Origin: Gaiella sp038230035
GTDB taxonomy: Bacteria; Actinomycetota; Thermoleophilia; Gaiellales; Gaiellaceae
Direction of reading: 5' to 3'
Assembly: GCA_038230035.1 (NCBI GenBank)
Contig: JBBRNX010000011.1
Location: forward strand, 31,414 to 95,413
DNA: 64,000 nt
The position numbers and the translations under genes are program-made. The notes beneath the pieces were generated by a model. That model was not told where the DNA came from. It worked only from the letters and a program-made list of their open reading frames with translations, and did no database searches. Position 1 is the first letter of the stretch. Every line of letters begins with the position of its first letter. Positions 25,744 through 33,291 of this stretch are shown piece by piece.

Positions 25744-26940
25744 TCAGCCCCCGAAACCTGCCGCGGCGAGCTTCGCTCCGAGTCGATCGCGTTGCGTCTC
25801 GAGCACGTCCGCGTAGACGGTCGCGGTCACCGCAGCGGTGGCGTGCCGGGCGAGCCGTGACGCCTCCGCGAGCGTCAGGCCGGCGTTCAGAGCGTTCGCG
25901 ACCAGCGAGTGACGTAGGTCGTGCGCAGTGACGTGTCCGAGCTTCGCGTTCTCGGCGGCGGCGACGATCGCGCGGAGCGCGTTCCGCTGCCCGTGCGCCT
26001 TCCCGGTGAGCGTTGCGAACACGAGCGCATCAGCACGGACGAGGTGAATGCCGAGACCCGCTCGGCGTGCCCGGTGGACGCGGAGCTCGCGGACGAGTGC
26101 GGGGAGGAGGTCGAGCGTCGCCGAGCTCGCAGCGGTCTTGAGTGGCACCGAGTGGCCGGAGCGGTCTAGCTGTGCCGTGACCGTCACACGTCCGCCGTCG
26201 AGGTCGAGGTCCGACCACCGCAGCGCGAGCGCCTCGCTGAGCCGGAGGCCGGCGTACGCGAGCGTCGCCGCGAGCGGCCGATACTCATCGCCGAGACGGG
26301 CGAGCAGGGTGGCGATCTGCTTCGCGTCGAGGTATCGCGGCAGCCGCTTGCGGGTCGAGCCGGGCCGGTCATCACGGTCGAGGCCCGCAGCCGGCGACAT
26401 CAGGATGTAGCCCTGCCGGGCGGCGTACCGGAGCATCGCCGACACCGCGGTGAGAATCCCACGCTGCGTGTTCGGCGCGAGCTCCGTGGCGCGGAGTCCG
26501 TCGAGCCAGCGGCGCAGGTCGGCTGTCGTGAGCTCGTCGACACGCCTCGAGCCGAACTCGGGCTCGAACCGCTTGTCGACGTGGTGCTCATACAGCGCCA
26601 CGCACCTCGGAGAGCGCCGCTGGCGCTCGTCCAGACTCCCGACGAGGGAGCGCAGGTGCGAGAGCCATTCGTCGCGCAGCGCCGTGATAGTGGGCGCGTC
26701 GGCGCCCACGCGCAGGATGCCGCGGTCGCGGTCGGTTGTGAGTCCGCCCGCCTCAGTTGCCGCGTCGGTCTTGTTGGTTGCCGCGAGCCGGCGGCGCAGG
26801 ACGCGCCCGTCGACCTTGCCGGCGAACTCGAACACGACGGAGCCGTCCGCGAGCGTGCGTTGCCAGAGATTCGGGATCCGGCGCTGGCCGACGTGAACAG
26901 GGACGCGGGTGGTGGCGCCGTGCGAGACTTCGCGAGTCAT
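25744..26940 (-). CDS. Tyrosine-type site-specific integrase
   Basis: The 398-residue protein has an N-terminal arm-binding/SAM-like region (LRDEWLSHLRSLVGS...) and a C-terminal catalytic domain. Catalytic residues are visible: Arg in AYAGLRLSEALALRWSDL, HxxR in TAHDLRHSLVANAL, His in ARHATAAVTATVY and the Tyr nucleophile in VTATVYADVLE. It acts on the 46-bp core at the ends of the element. The ATG overlaps the upstream Xis-like gene stop, so both are one operon, the usual pairing. Confidence 0.92.
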   Translation of the reverse strand: MTREVSHGATTRVPVHVGQRRIPNLWQRTLADGSVVFEFAGKVDGRVLRRRLAATNKTDAATEAGGLTTDRDRGILRVGADAPTITALRDEWLSHLRSLVGSLDERQRRSPRCVALYEHHVDKRFEPEFGSRRVDELTTADLRRWLDGLRATELAPNTQRGILTAVSAMLRYAARQGYILMSPAAGLDRDDRPGSTRKRLPRYLDAKQIATLLARLGDEYRPLAATLAYAGLRLSEALALRWSDLDLDGGRVTVTAQLDRSGHSVPLKTAASSATLDLLPALVRELRVHRARRAGLGIHLVRADALVFATLTGKAHGQRNALRAIVAAAENAKLGHVTAHDLRHSLVANALNAGLTLAEASRLARHATAAVTATVYADVLETQRDRLGAKLAAAGFGG

Positions 26941-27269
26941 GGGAGCGTAACCTCCTGTGGCCGGGCGGTCGGACGTTTGCGCGTCGCGGCCGCCATTTGC
27001 GTTGTTGCCGGGAGTGTAGACCCCTTGGCGGCGAATGTCGCGTCGAGCGCGTCGCGGTCGAGGTAGACGCGGCCGCCGTCACGGATCACGGGCAGGCGGC
27101 CGCGGTCAGCACGCCGGCGGACCGCCTTCGCGGTGATGCCAAGGTACGCGGCCGCCTCATCGACTGTTAGCCACCGTTTCGACGATTCGCGTTCGAGCTC
27201 GTCGACGCGCGCGGCGAGACGCACGACTTCGATTTGAAGCTCGGCAAGAACGGTCAGCGGGTCGCTCAC
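26937..27269 (-). CDS. Excisionase-like MerR-type HTH protein
   Basis: The 110-residue product has an N-terminal coiled coil (LAELQIEVVRLAARVDELERES) followed by WLTVDEAAAYLGITAKAVRRRADRGRLPVIRDGGRVYLDRDALD, the helix_turn_helix_17 / Xis-type winged helix. Its position directly upstream of the integrase, with a four-base overlap, fits a recombination-directionality factor. The tail is Pro/Arg-rich. Confidence 0.8.
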   Translation of the reverse strand: MSDPLTVLAELQIEVVRLAARVDELERESSKRWLTVDEAAAYLGITAKAVRRRADRGRLPVIRDGGRVYLDRDALDATFAAKGSTLPATTQMAAATRKRPTARPQEVTLP

Positions 27270-27568
27270 GGATCCGCGCCCCGACTCTCAGCGGTCAGCA
27301 AGGTGTCGCTGAAAGATCCCGCATGCGGGATGTTGCGTCCGACGGCCTCCACGATCGGCAGCGCGTCGGTGGCGTCAAGCCTTGCGATGCTGAGCTCGCC
27401 CGAAAGTCTGCGGCCCCATTCCGTGACCAGGTACCTGCCTCCGCGTCGCTCGACAAGGCCGAGCTCGCGGAACCCGTCGGGGCCCTCAAGCAGCTCGAGG
27501 GCGAACTCCTCGCCAAGCCGACTGCCCGCCGCACGGACCGCGGCGACGAGCTCGGCGGCGGTGAACAT
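27266..27568 (-). CDS. Hypothetical winged-helix-like small protein
   Basis: The 100-residue product (starting MFTAAELVAAVRAAGSRLGE) contains FRELGLVERRGGRYLVTEWGRRLSGEL, which looks like a wing/helix pair of a DNA-binding protein, but I cannot name a family. The ATG at 27,568 follows GGAGGG and overlaps the upstream stop (TGATG). It is part of the minus-strand replication/integration operon. Confidence 0.55.
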   Translation of the reverse strand: MFTAAELVAAVRAAGSRLGEEFALELLEGPDGFRELGLVERRGGRYLVTEWGRRLSGELSIARLDATDALPIVEAVGRNIPHAGSFSDTLLTAESRGADP

Positions 27569-27879
27569 CACGATCCCTCCGCGTCGCAGGTGACCGGCTC
27601 GCCGTGGTTGTACGGCGTGTCGCAGACCACGCACGCGCTCACCCATGCGGCGTCGACGAGCTCCTGCTCCTCCGCCTCGGCCTTCTCGGCCCGCCGCTCC
27701 CAGTAGGCTCGCTCCCATTCCGGCGCGTCAGCCGGCAGCAGAGGCGGCGTCGGCGGTCCGGCCGCCTCCCGCGCGAGCACGTCCTCGACGAGGCCGTACG
27801 TGGCTGTCGGGTTCTTGGCGAACCAGCCGGCCAGAATCGGGTGGCGCTCAAACGCGGAGAGAAGCTCTTCGCGTGTCAC
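27568..27879 (-). CDS. Hypothetical small protein with a Cys pair
   Basis: The 103-residue product starts MTREELLSAFERHPILAGWFAKNPTATYGLVEDVLAREAAG and ends with ACVVCDTPYNHGEPVTCDAEGS. The middle is a charged helix (ERAYWERRAEKAEAEEQELVD). The cysteines (CVVC and a later Cys) could bind zinc, but no family is recognised. It overlaps the primase-polymerase stop by four bases. Confidence 0.55.
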   Translation of the reverse strand: MTREELLSAFERHPILAGWFAKNPTATYGLVEDVLAREAAGPPTPPLLPADAPEWERAYWERRAEKAEAEEQELVDAAWVSACVVCDTPYNHGEPVTCDAEGS

Positions 27880-29819
27880 AGCTTCGGGTTCCCATCCGCG
27901 TCGAAGATTTCGGCCAGCGCGGCCTCAAACGCCGCGGATGAATCCTTAGAACCCGTCGCGCGGGAAGACGGGGAGTCGGGATCTATTGGGGATAAATGGG
28001 TTGAAATACATAGATCCCGACTAATTCGTACCCCCGCGCGCGAGGGGCCTATTGCGTTCGTGAGTTCCACCCGCCAGCGTTTTACTCCGAACCCACTCTC
28101 GTGTCGCTCGGCGACGACCGACCGAATCAGCCCCTCGGTGCGGAGCTCGCCGCGCAGGTTCTGGACGGTCTTGGCCGAAACGCCGGCTTCCGCTGCGACA
28201 ACGGCGTCCAGCCGATCGGACTCCATCGAGCCGCCGGACTCCTGCAGCGTGAGCAAGATAATCTCCCGCGCCTGAGCGCTCGCCGACTCGGTCGGCTTGT
28301 GCCCCGCGAGCTCCGCGTCGACATCGACGTCTGAGGCACCGTCCTCGACCGCGCTGACGACTGATTCCGTGAAACCCGGCAGAGTCCGCCCCTCGAGGCG
28401 GTAGCGGCGGCCGCTGTCTCCGCGCGGCACCCGGTTGCCTTTGATCGGGTGGACGTGGACGATCTCGTGGTCCTGCGAGTCGGTGACGGCCGCGAGCACG
28501 ACGCGTGGCACGCCGATCCAGGCTGTGGAGCCGAGGATCTTGGCGAGCGCGCCGCCCCTCGCCTCCTTCGTCGATAGGTGCCGAACGCCGATGGTGGGGA
28601 TGTGGATCTCGTTGACGAGCACCGCGAGCGGCATCAGCGCCACTCGGACTTCGGCTTCCTTGTCGGTGTTCGCTGTCCCCGTGTGGTTTGCCATCGGGTC
28701 GATGGCGATCAGGCCGACGTTGCCGCGGCCTTGCCGGTTGATCGACTGGACGTATCCGCGCAGCCATTCGATGTCCCGTGGCAGTTGAAAGGTGGTTGGG
28801 GGTAGCGCGACAAGATCGCGGTTCCCGCCGGCGGCTTCGACTCTCGGGCCGAGGTCGACTTCGGGATCGTCTTCGCTTGAGAGCAGGATCGCGGGCCGCG
28901 GTTCGCCGTACATCTCACCGTTCGTGCAGCGCGCAACCCACCGCGCGACGAGCGCGCCCTTTCCGACACCGGGGCGTCCGGCCAAGAGCGTGAACGCGAG
29001 CTGAAGCAGCGGCCGCTCGACCCATTCGACTTCCTTCAGATCGTGATCCGAGAGCCAGGTGATCTCGTCTTGGAATTGAGCGCCGTCCCACTCCTGGTAT
29101 GCCTGCAGGATCGCGTCGAGCTCCTCGTCGGTCTTCTCGGCTGGGTTCAGGAACTCCCGCTCGCGGAGGTCGCGCAGCGCTCGCCGCGCCTCCTTGACCG
29201 GCAGCCCTTGCTTGCGCAGCCGTCCGGCCTCCTCGACCCAGCGCTCGTGGCGCTCGCCGGCGGCCACACGGGCATGAGAGGGCTTCCGGTCGCGCTTCCG
29301 CCGCCGGCGTAGCTCGGCGATCCATTCCGGCAGGGCAGGGAGCTCGTCGAGCGGCGGGAGCTCGCCTTCGTAGTGGACGCCCGTCGGATGCGGTGAGGGT
29401 GGCAGGAGGACGTAGGAGCCTGCGGCCCGGAGCTCGATTCCCTCCGCGAAGGTGCCCGCCTTCAGGTCGGCGCGGTAGGCGAAGTGCAGGTGTCCTCCGC
29501 GGCCGAGCGGATAGTTGCCGGTCTGGACGAACGGCGCCAGTGGCTCGCCATGTTCCTTGACGAGCTTCCGCCACGTGGCCCAGCCGTCGGCGCCGTCTGG
29601 CTTCGTCTCGATGTCGACGGTGCAGGTGTCGGGGGTCGCAAGGAGCGCGTGCGGCCACTCGTTCCACCACCCGCGTATCAGCCCTTCGTCCCGGGTGGCG
29701 TCGTGGAACCCGTTCGTCGTGTGGGGCTTCTTCGTGCCGGGGCGGCAGGGGAAGACGCGGTAGCCGAGCCGCGCGTAGCGCACGGCCTCCTCGACCAGGC
29801 CGTCCGCTACGTCGGTCAT
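27876..29819 (-). CDS. Bifunctional primase-polymerase / RepA-type helicase protein
   Basis: The 647-residue protein starts with a prim-pol domain (about 1-165): YARLGYRVFPCRPGTKKPHT, then the acidic motif DTCTVDIETKPDG and GGHLHFAYR. A RepA/RecA-like AAA domain follows (about 265-460): Walker A in LLAGRPGVGKGALVARWVAR, Walker B in GLIAIDPMANHTG. A C-terminal winged-helix-like region (about 520-600) precedes the tail. Such fusions start and drive replication of plasmids, satellites and phages. It suggests the element replicates after excision. The stop overlaps the next gene. Confidence 0.82.
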   Translation of the reverse strand: MTDVADGLVEEAVRYARLGYRVFPCRPGTKKPHTTNGFHDATRDEGLIRGWWNEWPHALLATPDTCTVDIETKPDGADGWATWRKLVKEHGEPLAPFVQTGNYPLGRGGHLHFAYRADLKAGTFAEGIELRAAGSYVLLPPSPHPTGVHYEGELPPLDELPALPEWIAELRRRRKRDRKPSHARVAAGERHERWVEEAGRLRKQGLPVKEARRALRDLREREFLNPAEKTDEELDAILQAYQEWDGAQFQDEITWLSDHDLKEVEWVERPLLQLAFTLLAGRPGVGKGALVARWVARCTNGEMYGEPRPAILLSSEDDPEVDLGPRVEAAGGNRDLVALPPTTFQLPRDIEWLRGYVQSINRQGRGNVGLIAIDPMANHTGTANTDKEAEVRVALMPLAVLVNEIHIPTIGVRHLSTKEARGGALAKILGSTAWIGVPRVVLAAVTDSQDHEIVHVHPIKGNRVPRGDSGRRYRLEGRTLPGFTESVVSAVEDGASDVDVDAELAGHKPTESASAQAREIILLTLQESGGSMESDRLDAVVAAEAGVSAKTVQNLRGELRTEGLIRSVVAERHESGFGVKRWRVELTNAIGPSRAGVRISRDLCISTHLSPIDPDSPSSRATGSKDSSAAFEAALAEIFDADGNPKL

Positions 29820-30185
29820 TCAGGAGCCCCAAGGGGCGTCGGAGGCCCACACGATCGCGTCTAGGTGAACGCAGAGCCCCCGAGGTGAGCGCACACCGAT
29901 CGTCTGCTCCCAGGTTTGCTCAGCGCTCTCGTTCTCGTCGAGCAGCAGCACCCAGTCACCGTGAAGCTCTGCGGTGTGGAAGAAGAGGGTCTCGCCGGTC
30001 CGGAGTTTCACCGCGTAGTCGAAGTAGTCGACCGCGGCCTTGATCAGCGCCGGCCCGTACTTCCGCAGACAATCCCGGCATCCGAAACCGCTGTCGGAGT
30101 TGTAGGGAAAGCCGCAGCCTGGGCAGGAGGCGGCGAGCAAATCGCCCGCCGCCTCCTCGCCCGTTTTAGTACGGGATGCGGTCAT
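29820..30185 (-). CDS. Hypothetical zinc-ribbon protein
   Basis: The 121-residue product has CPGCGFPYNSDSGFGCRDCLRKYG, a four-Cys zinc ribbon, then a mixed alpha/beta region (YFDYAVKLRTGETLFFHTAELHGDWVLLLDENE). I recognise no family. It lies directly upstream of the primase-polymerase gene (stop and start adjacent) and overlaps the next upstream gene by 20 bases, so it is in the same operon. Confidence 0.55.
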   Translation of the reverse strand: MTASRTKTGEEAAGDLLAASCPGCGFPYNSDSGFGCRDCLRKYGPALIKAAVDYFDYAVKLRTGETLFFHTAELHGDWVLLLDENESAEQTWEQTIGVRSPRGLCVHLDAIVWASDAPWGS

Positions 30186-30618
30186 CGCTGGGAAAAGCGG
30201 CCGTGGGCGTCTCGCCGGGCCTGCGACGGACGACGTCGAAGTCGGGGTACGTGTAGCCGTTCCCGCTCTCCTTGTCGCCTTTGAACCTGAGGCTGACGAT
30301 CTCCCCGGGCTCGACTCGGCCCTGCACCTCGGCGGTCACGTAGCCGCCGGCGTCCTCATCCCACTCGGAGACCTCGCCGTCGATCAGCCGTCGGCTGAGA
30401 ACCTTGCTGCCGACGAGGACGGACCACTGGCTCCCGGCCCGGTCGACGCCGTTCAAAAACTCTGCGTCGCCGAGCTTCGTGTGACCGCTGCTCCAGCCGG
30501 TCGCCCGGATGGTTAGGGGGTTGGGCGCGTCCGGGGCACGGAAGCGCCAGGCGGTGCCGCGGGTAAGTTCCGCCTCCGCCGCCGCGAACTCGTCTTGCCC
30601 TTCGGGTATGCTCGCCAT
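30166..30618 (-). CDS. Hypothetical beta-rich element protein
   Basis: The 150-residue product has alternating strands (WRFRAPDAPNPLTIRATGWSSGHTKLGDAEFLNGVDRAGSQWSVLVGSKVL and GYVTAEVQGRVEPGEIVSLRFKGDK). They could form an OB-like or single-stranded-DNA-binding fold, but no diagnostic motif is present. It is the first gene of the replication block, 60 bases downstream of the XRE gene, and overlaps the zinc-ribbon gene. Confidence 0.5.
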   Translation of the reverse strand: MASIPEGQDEFAAAEAELTRGTAWRFRAPDAPNPLTIRATGWSSGHTKLGDAEFLNGVDRAGSQWSVLVGSKVLSRRLIDGEVSEWDEDAGGYVTAEVQGRVEPGEIVSLRFKGDKESGNGYTYPDFDVVRRRPGETPTAAFPSDDRIPY

Positions 30619-30678
30619 GCTGTTGTCCTTTCGTGTGAGGCCCCGGTTCGCGCCGGGGCCTAAGTGTTTTGCGAGGCC

Positions 30679-30981
30679 TTACCGTGTCGAGGGATCGGCG
30701 GTCACCTCCTCGTCTTGCCGGACTGCCCTCTGTTCGCCTGCCAAGATTTCCAGCGCCTCCGCATACCGCCCGCGGAACCGGGGGGAGGGCATTCTCCGTC
30801 CTTTTTCCCACTGATAAAGGATGGTTTCCGAGGCATGCAATGCGTTCGCAAGCTCCGCGACCGAGACGCCGGCGCCAACGCGAATTCGCCGGCGTTCGAC
30901 CGGCTCCGGGAGTCTCGTTCGCCGCGCGCGCTCGGCGAGCTCGAGGAGGCTCTCGCGTTCCTCGTGCTCAAGGCCGGTCAT
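30679..30981 (-). CDS. XRE-type HTH regulator of the element
   Basis: The 100-residue product carries VERRRIRVGAGVSVAELANALHASETILYQWEKGRRMPSPRFRGRYAEALEIL, a lambda-repressor-type HTH. The N-terminal helix (EHEERESLLELAERARR) may mediate contacts. It leads the minus-strand replication operon and sits beside a 700-base non-coding region, so it is a candidate switch regulator. Confidence 0.72.
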   Translation of the reverse strand: MTGLEHEERESLLELAERARRTRLPEPVERRRIRVGAGVSVAELANALHASETILYQWEKGRRMPSPRFRGRYAEALEILAGEQRAVRQDEEVTADPSTR

Positions 30982-31717
30982 CAGTCACGCTCCGCTTGAG
31001 CGTCGACCCGAACCGGAAACCACCTAAAGATCAGCTGTGCCACAGGGCTCCTTTCCGAACGCACGATGACGTGTGCGCGGGAACCCCTGGCTCCTGCTGC
31101 GAAATCTTCGAGGCTATTGCAACTGTGCTCCCCTGGAGCGGCCTCTCAGATCCCTTCCGTGCGATTCTTGCACACGGTGCGGAAGCCAGTCAAGACCCAT
31201 CAAAACTTTCTCGTGCGCGGCTGATTGTGCGGGTACAAATTGAGCACACCCGCCCAGATCTCGCCCACCCGCGGTGCGGGAAAAGCCCCGGCGGTAATCG
31301 CGTCTCCCCCCCCAAATGCAACGAGGCGGCCGGAGATGGGGACCGCCTCGCTGACTGCTGCCCGCGGGGAGCGAGCAAGCCTGCACGGTACCGGCTTCTT
31401 CGGATAACGCGTGCCCGCAGCGCCCCGAGTTAGCTCGGCGGCTCCCTTGCGATCAAGTGCAATATTACCCTTGAAATCTTCGCTCTTTCTGTCACCGATC
31501 AAGCGTCAAATGACGGCTGACGAGACAGTCTCCGCCGCCCAGAGTTGTTAGCAGGGTTGTTGCAGGGTTGCTGCCGCCCAGATCCCGGCCCCGCGGTGCG
31601 GGAGGAACGACCTCATTCGTGCTCAGGGGTGGGTGTGGGTGGTGTGAGTGTGGGGCCGCCCGAGCCACGTCTCAGGAGCCGACGTGTACTCTCCGATCGG
31701 TTGAAGCTGACGCGCTC
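30982..31717. other. Non-coding region of the element
   Basis: No convincing gene lies here. The region is locally less GC-rich (about 31,440-31,530). It has a hairpin with arms CGAGGCGG and CCGCCTCG (31,322-31,350, 13-base loop) and a short direct-repeat cluster (31,534-31,582). Its place between the XRE gene and the recombinase suggests control signals or an origin; that is inference. Confidence 0.4.
31534..31582. repeat. Direct-repeat cluster in the non-coding region
   Basis: GCAGGGTTG occurs at 31,551-31,559 and 31,562-31,570 with an 11-bp period, and GCCGCCCAGA flanks the pair on both sides. The spacing of one helical turn is what replication-initiator or regulator sites show, but two copies are few. 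Confidence 0.35.
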
Positions 31718-32134
31718 GTGTCACAGGATGCGCGCCGGTTTCTCAAGAGGCTGTACGCGTGCCCCGCACGCGTGCCCGCTCGTGACTTGCATGCCATTGT
31801 CTCCGGGCTTGCAACGATAGAGAAGACGGCGCATATTGGTGCCGCGAGACTGCAACCGCAACCGTTTACGTACGGCAAAGAGCAGTGTTACGTTTGGGTT
31901 ATTGATCGCTGTAGCCGAGAAGTCTCTTTACTCCCGGCGAGTGCCACCGCCCGCTACGTGGTGTCGCTACCTGCTCCTCGTTCAGTCGCCGTGCGATCGC
32001 GGCGACTGACAAGCCCTCCGACTGAAGCTCGTGGGCGCGGCGGATCGCGATTGCGGAGACTTCCACCGGCCGGCCGAGCCGGACGCCCTGAGCTCTACGG
32101 ATCGCCAGCGCGTCTTTCGTTCGTTGCCCTATGA
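31718..32134 (+). CDS. Uncertain reading frame, possibly a broken gene
   Basis: From GTG 31,718 the first 65 codons read as protein-like sequence (SQDARRFLKRLYACPARV... TYGKEQCYVWVIDRCSREVSLL). The rest is antisense to the serine-recombinase gene and looks like a shadow frame. It may be the 5' part of a gene cut by that gene's arrival, or chance. Confidence 0.2.
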   Translation: MSQDARRFLKRLYACPARVPARDLHAIVSGLATIEKTAHIGAARLQPQPFTYGKEQCYVWVIDRCSREVSLLPASATARYVVSLPAPRSVAVRSRRLTSPPTEARGRGGSRLRRLPPAGRAGRPELYGSPARLSFVAL

Positions 32135-32555
32135 GGCGGCGCTCGAGTTGTGCCATCGCTGAAACGACGGTGGCGACCATCTGGCCCGTCGGAGTTGAGG
32201 CGTCGACGCCGACGTCGAGGCACACGATGCCCCCAGGGAACCGTTCGAGCATTTGCGCGAAATTACTGACCGAGCGTGATAGCCGGTCGAGCTTGGCGAC
32301 GATGATGCACCCGACCTGGCCGGCCTCGACCGCGGCCAAAGCACGCTGCAGGCCCGGACGGTCCGCCTTCGCCCCGGAGCCGATGTCTTGTTCGATTGCT
32401 GCAAGCTGCCAGCCGCGGGCTGCGCAGGCGGCCTCGATGGCCGAGCGCTGGGCGGCGAGCCCTAAGCCGGATTGCCCCTGCTCACTGGTACTGACACGGA
32501 TGTAGCCGACTGCTCGCGTCGGTTCGGTGCTCTCGTTGTACGCTTGCGGTGGCAT
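31899..32555 (-). CDS. Small serine recombinase (resolvase/invertase type)
   Basis: The 218-residue product has the catalytic Ser in AVGYIRVSTSEQGQSGLGLAAQR and the resolvase core (GCIIVAKLDRLSRSVSNFAQML, VSAMAQLERRLIGQRTKDAL). A C-terminal HTH follows (ELQSEGLSVAAIARRLNEEQVATPRSGRWH). The ATG at 32,555 follows AGGAGG. A second recombinase beside a tyrosine integrase may resolve dimers or invert DNA, or mark a nested element. No inverted pair of sites was identified. Confidence 0.85.
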   Translation of the reverse strand: MPPQAYNESTEPTRAVGYIRVSTSEQGQSGLGLAAQRSAIEAACAARGWQLAAIEQDIGSGAKADRPGLQRALAAVEAGQVGCIIVAKLDRLSRSVSNFAQMLERFPGGIVCLDVGVDASTPTGQMVATVVSAMAQLERRLIGQRTKDALAIRRAQGVRLGRPVEVSAIAIRRAHELQSEGLSVAAIARRLNEEQVATPRSGRWHSPGVKRLLGYSDQ

Positions 32556-32629
32556 GGAGTTTGTCCTCCTTGTCCAGGCCCGGGGCGTCGTTAGCGCTGC
32601 CGGGCCACTTTGCATTTACCAACCCCCTC

Positions 32630-32655
32630 TTACCATATATGTTCGTATCCGGTAA
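32630..32655. promoter_or_regulatory. 26-bp inverted repeat upstream of the serine recombinase
   Basis: TTACC and GGTAA ends with inner partial matches (half-sites TTACCATATA and TTACCGGATA, 8 of 10 identical) are separated by six bases. The repeat lies 75 bases upstream of the recombinase start in an AT-rich patch. It could be its operator or a recombination half-site pair. Confidence 0.35.
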
Positions 32656-32886
32656 GACGGAAGAATTAGCTTCCCGAGCATACGCCTCGCAGGGCAGGCG
32701 CACAAGCCGAACAACGTGAACTATCAGGCCAGGCGCGCGTGGCCGTAGGAGGCCCGCTCAGAGCCGCACAGACGGTGATATGCGGAGGGCTGCACCGTTG
32801 AGGGGGGTGGGGGTAAAAGCGCGCGCGTGGCCGGTTTTCTACGGGATTGTGTGTGGTTGTCCGGGTGCGTCTTGTACGCTTGGTTT

Positions 32887-33291
32887 GTGTCTTCCGCGGG
32901 TAATCAGTGGCGTTCTGCGTTGAAGCATGGTGGACGGTCTCAGGTTGTCGCTAGGCGACGGTCAGGCTATATCAAGCAGTCGGTTCTGCAGCCGTTGGGT
33001 GTCCGCTACGCGGATCTCGATCAGATTGCGAAACGCTATTTGGATTTGTACGCTCGTGCGTTCGTGAAAGTCGAGATGTACGATCGTTGGGGGGAGGAGC
33101 ATGGGTGGCTTGATGCGCAGGGGAATCCGCCGCCGTTTGAGCGGACCTACTATTCGGCGTTGAATTCTGCCGGTCGGCTGCTGGCGAAGTTGGAGGAGCA
33201 TTTGCGTCGCCACCGTGAGGCGGGGCCGACGCCGTTGCAGGCCTATTTGGAGGCCGAGTACTTGGAAGTGGACGGTGAGGGTGATGGCTAG
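32887..33291 (+). CDS. Putative phage terminase small subunit-like protein
   Basis: The product (134 residues from GTG 32,887, or 154 from GTG 32,827) has a core LGVRYADLDQIAKRYLDLYARAFVKVEMYDRWGEE followed by FERTYYSALNSAGRLLAKLEEHL and an acidic tail. Its place directly before TerL, with an eight-base overlap, and its helical DNA-binding-like core fit TerS, but no diagnostic motif is seen. Codon use is less GC-biased at third positions than in the chromosomal genes, a mark of foreign DNA. Confidence 0.5.
   Translation: MSSAGNQWRSALKHGGRSQVVARRRSGYIKQSVLQPLGVRYADLDQIAKRYLDLYARAFVKVEMYDRWGEEHGWLDAQGNPPPFERTYYSALNSAGRLLAKLEEHLRRHREAGPTPLQAYLEAEYLEVDGEGDG

Noticed and set aside
31114..31502. 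Minus-strand frames in the non-coding region of the element
   Set aside because: Low-complexity Arg/Ser/Gly composition without a ribosome-binding site or recognisable motif.
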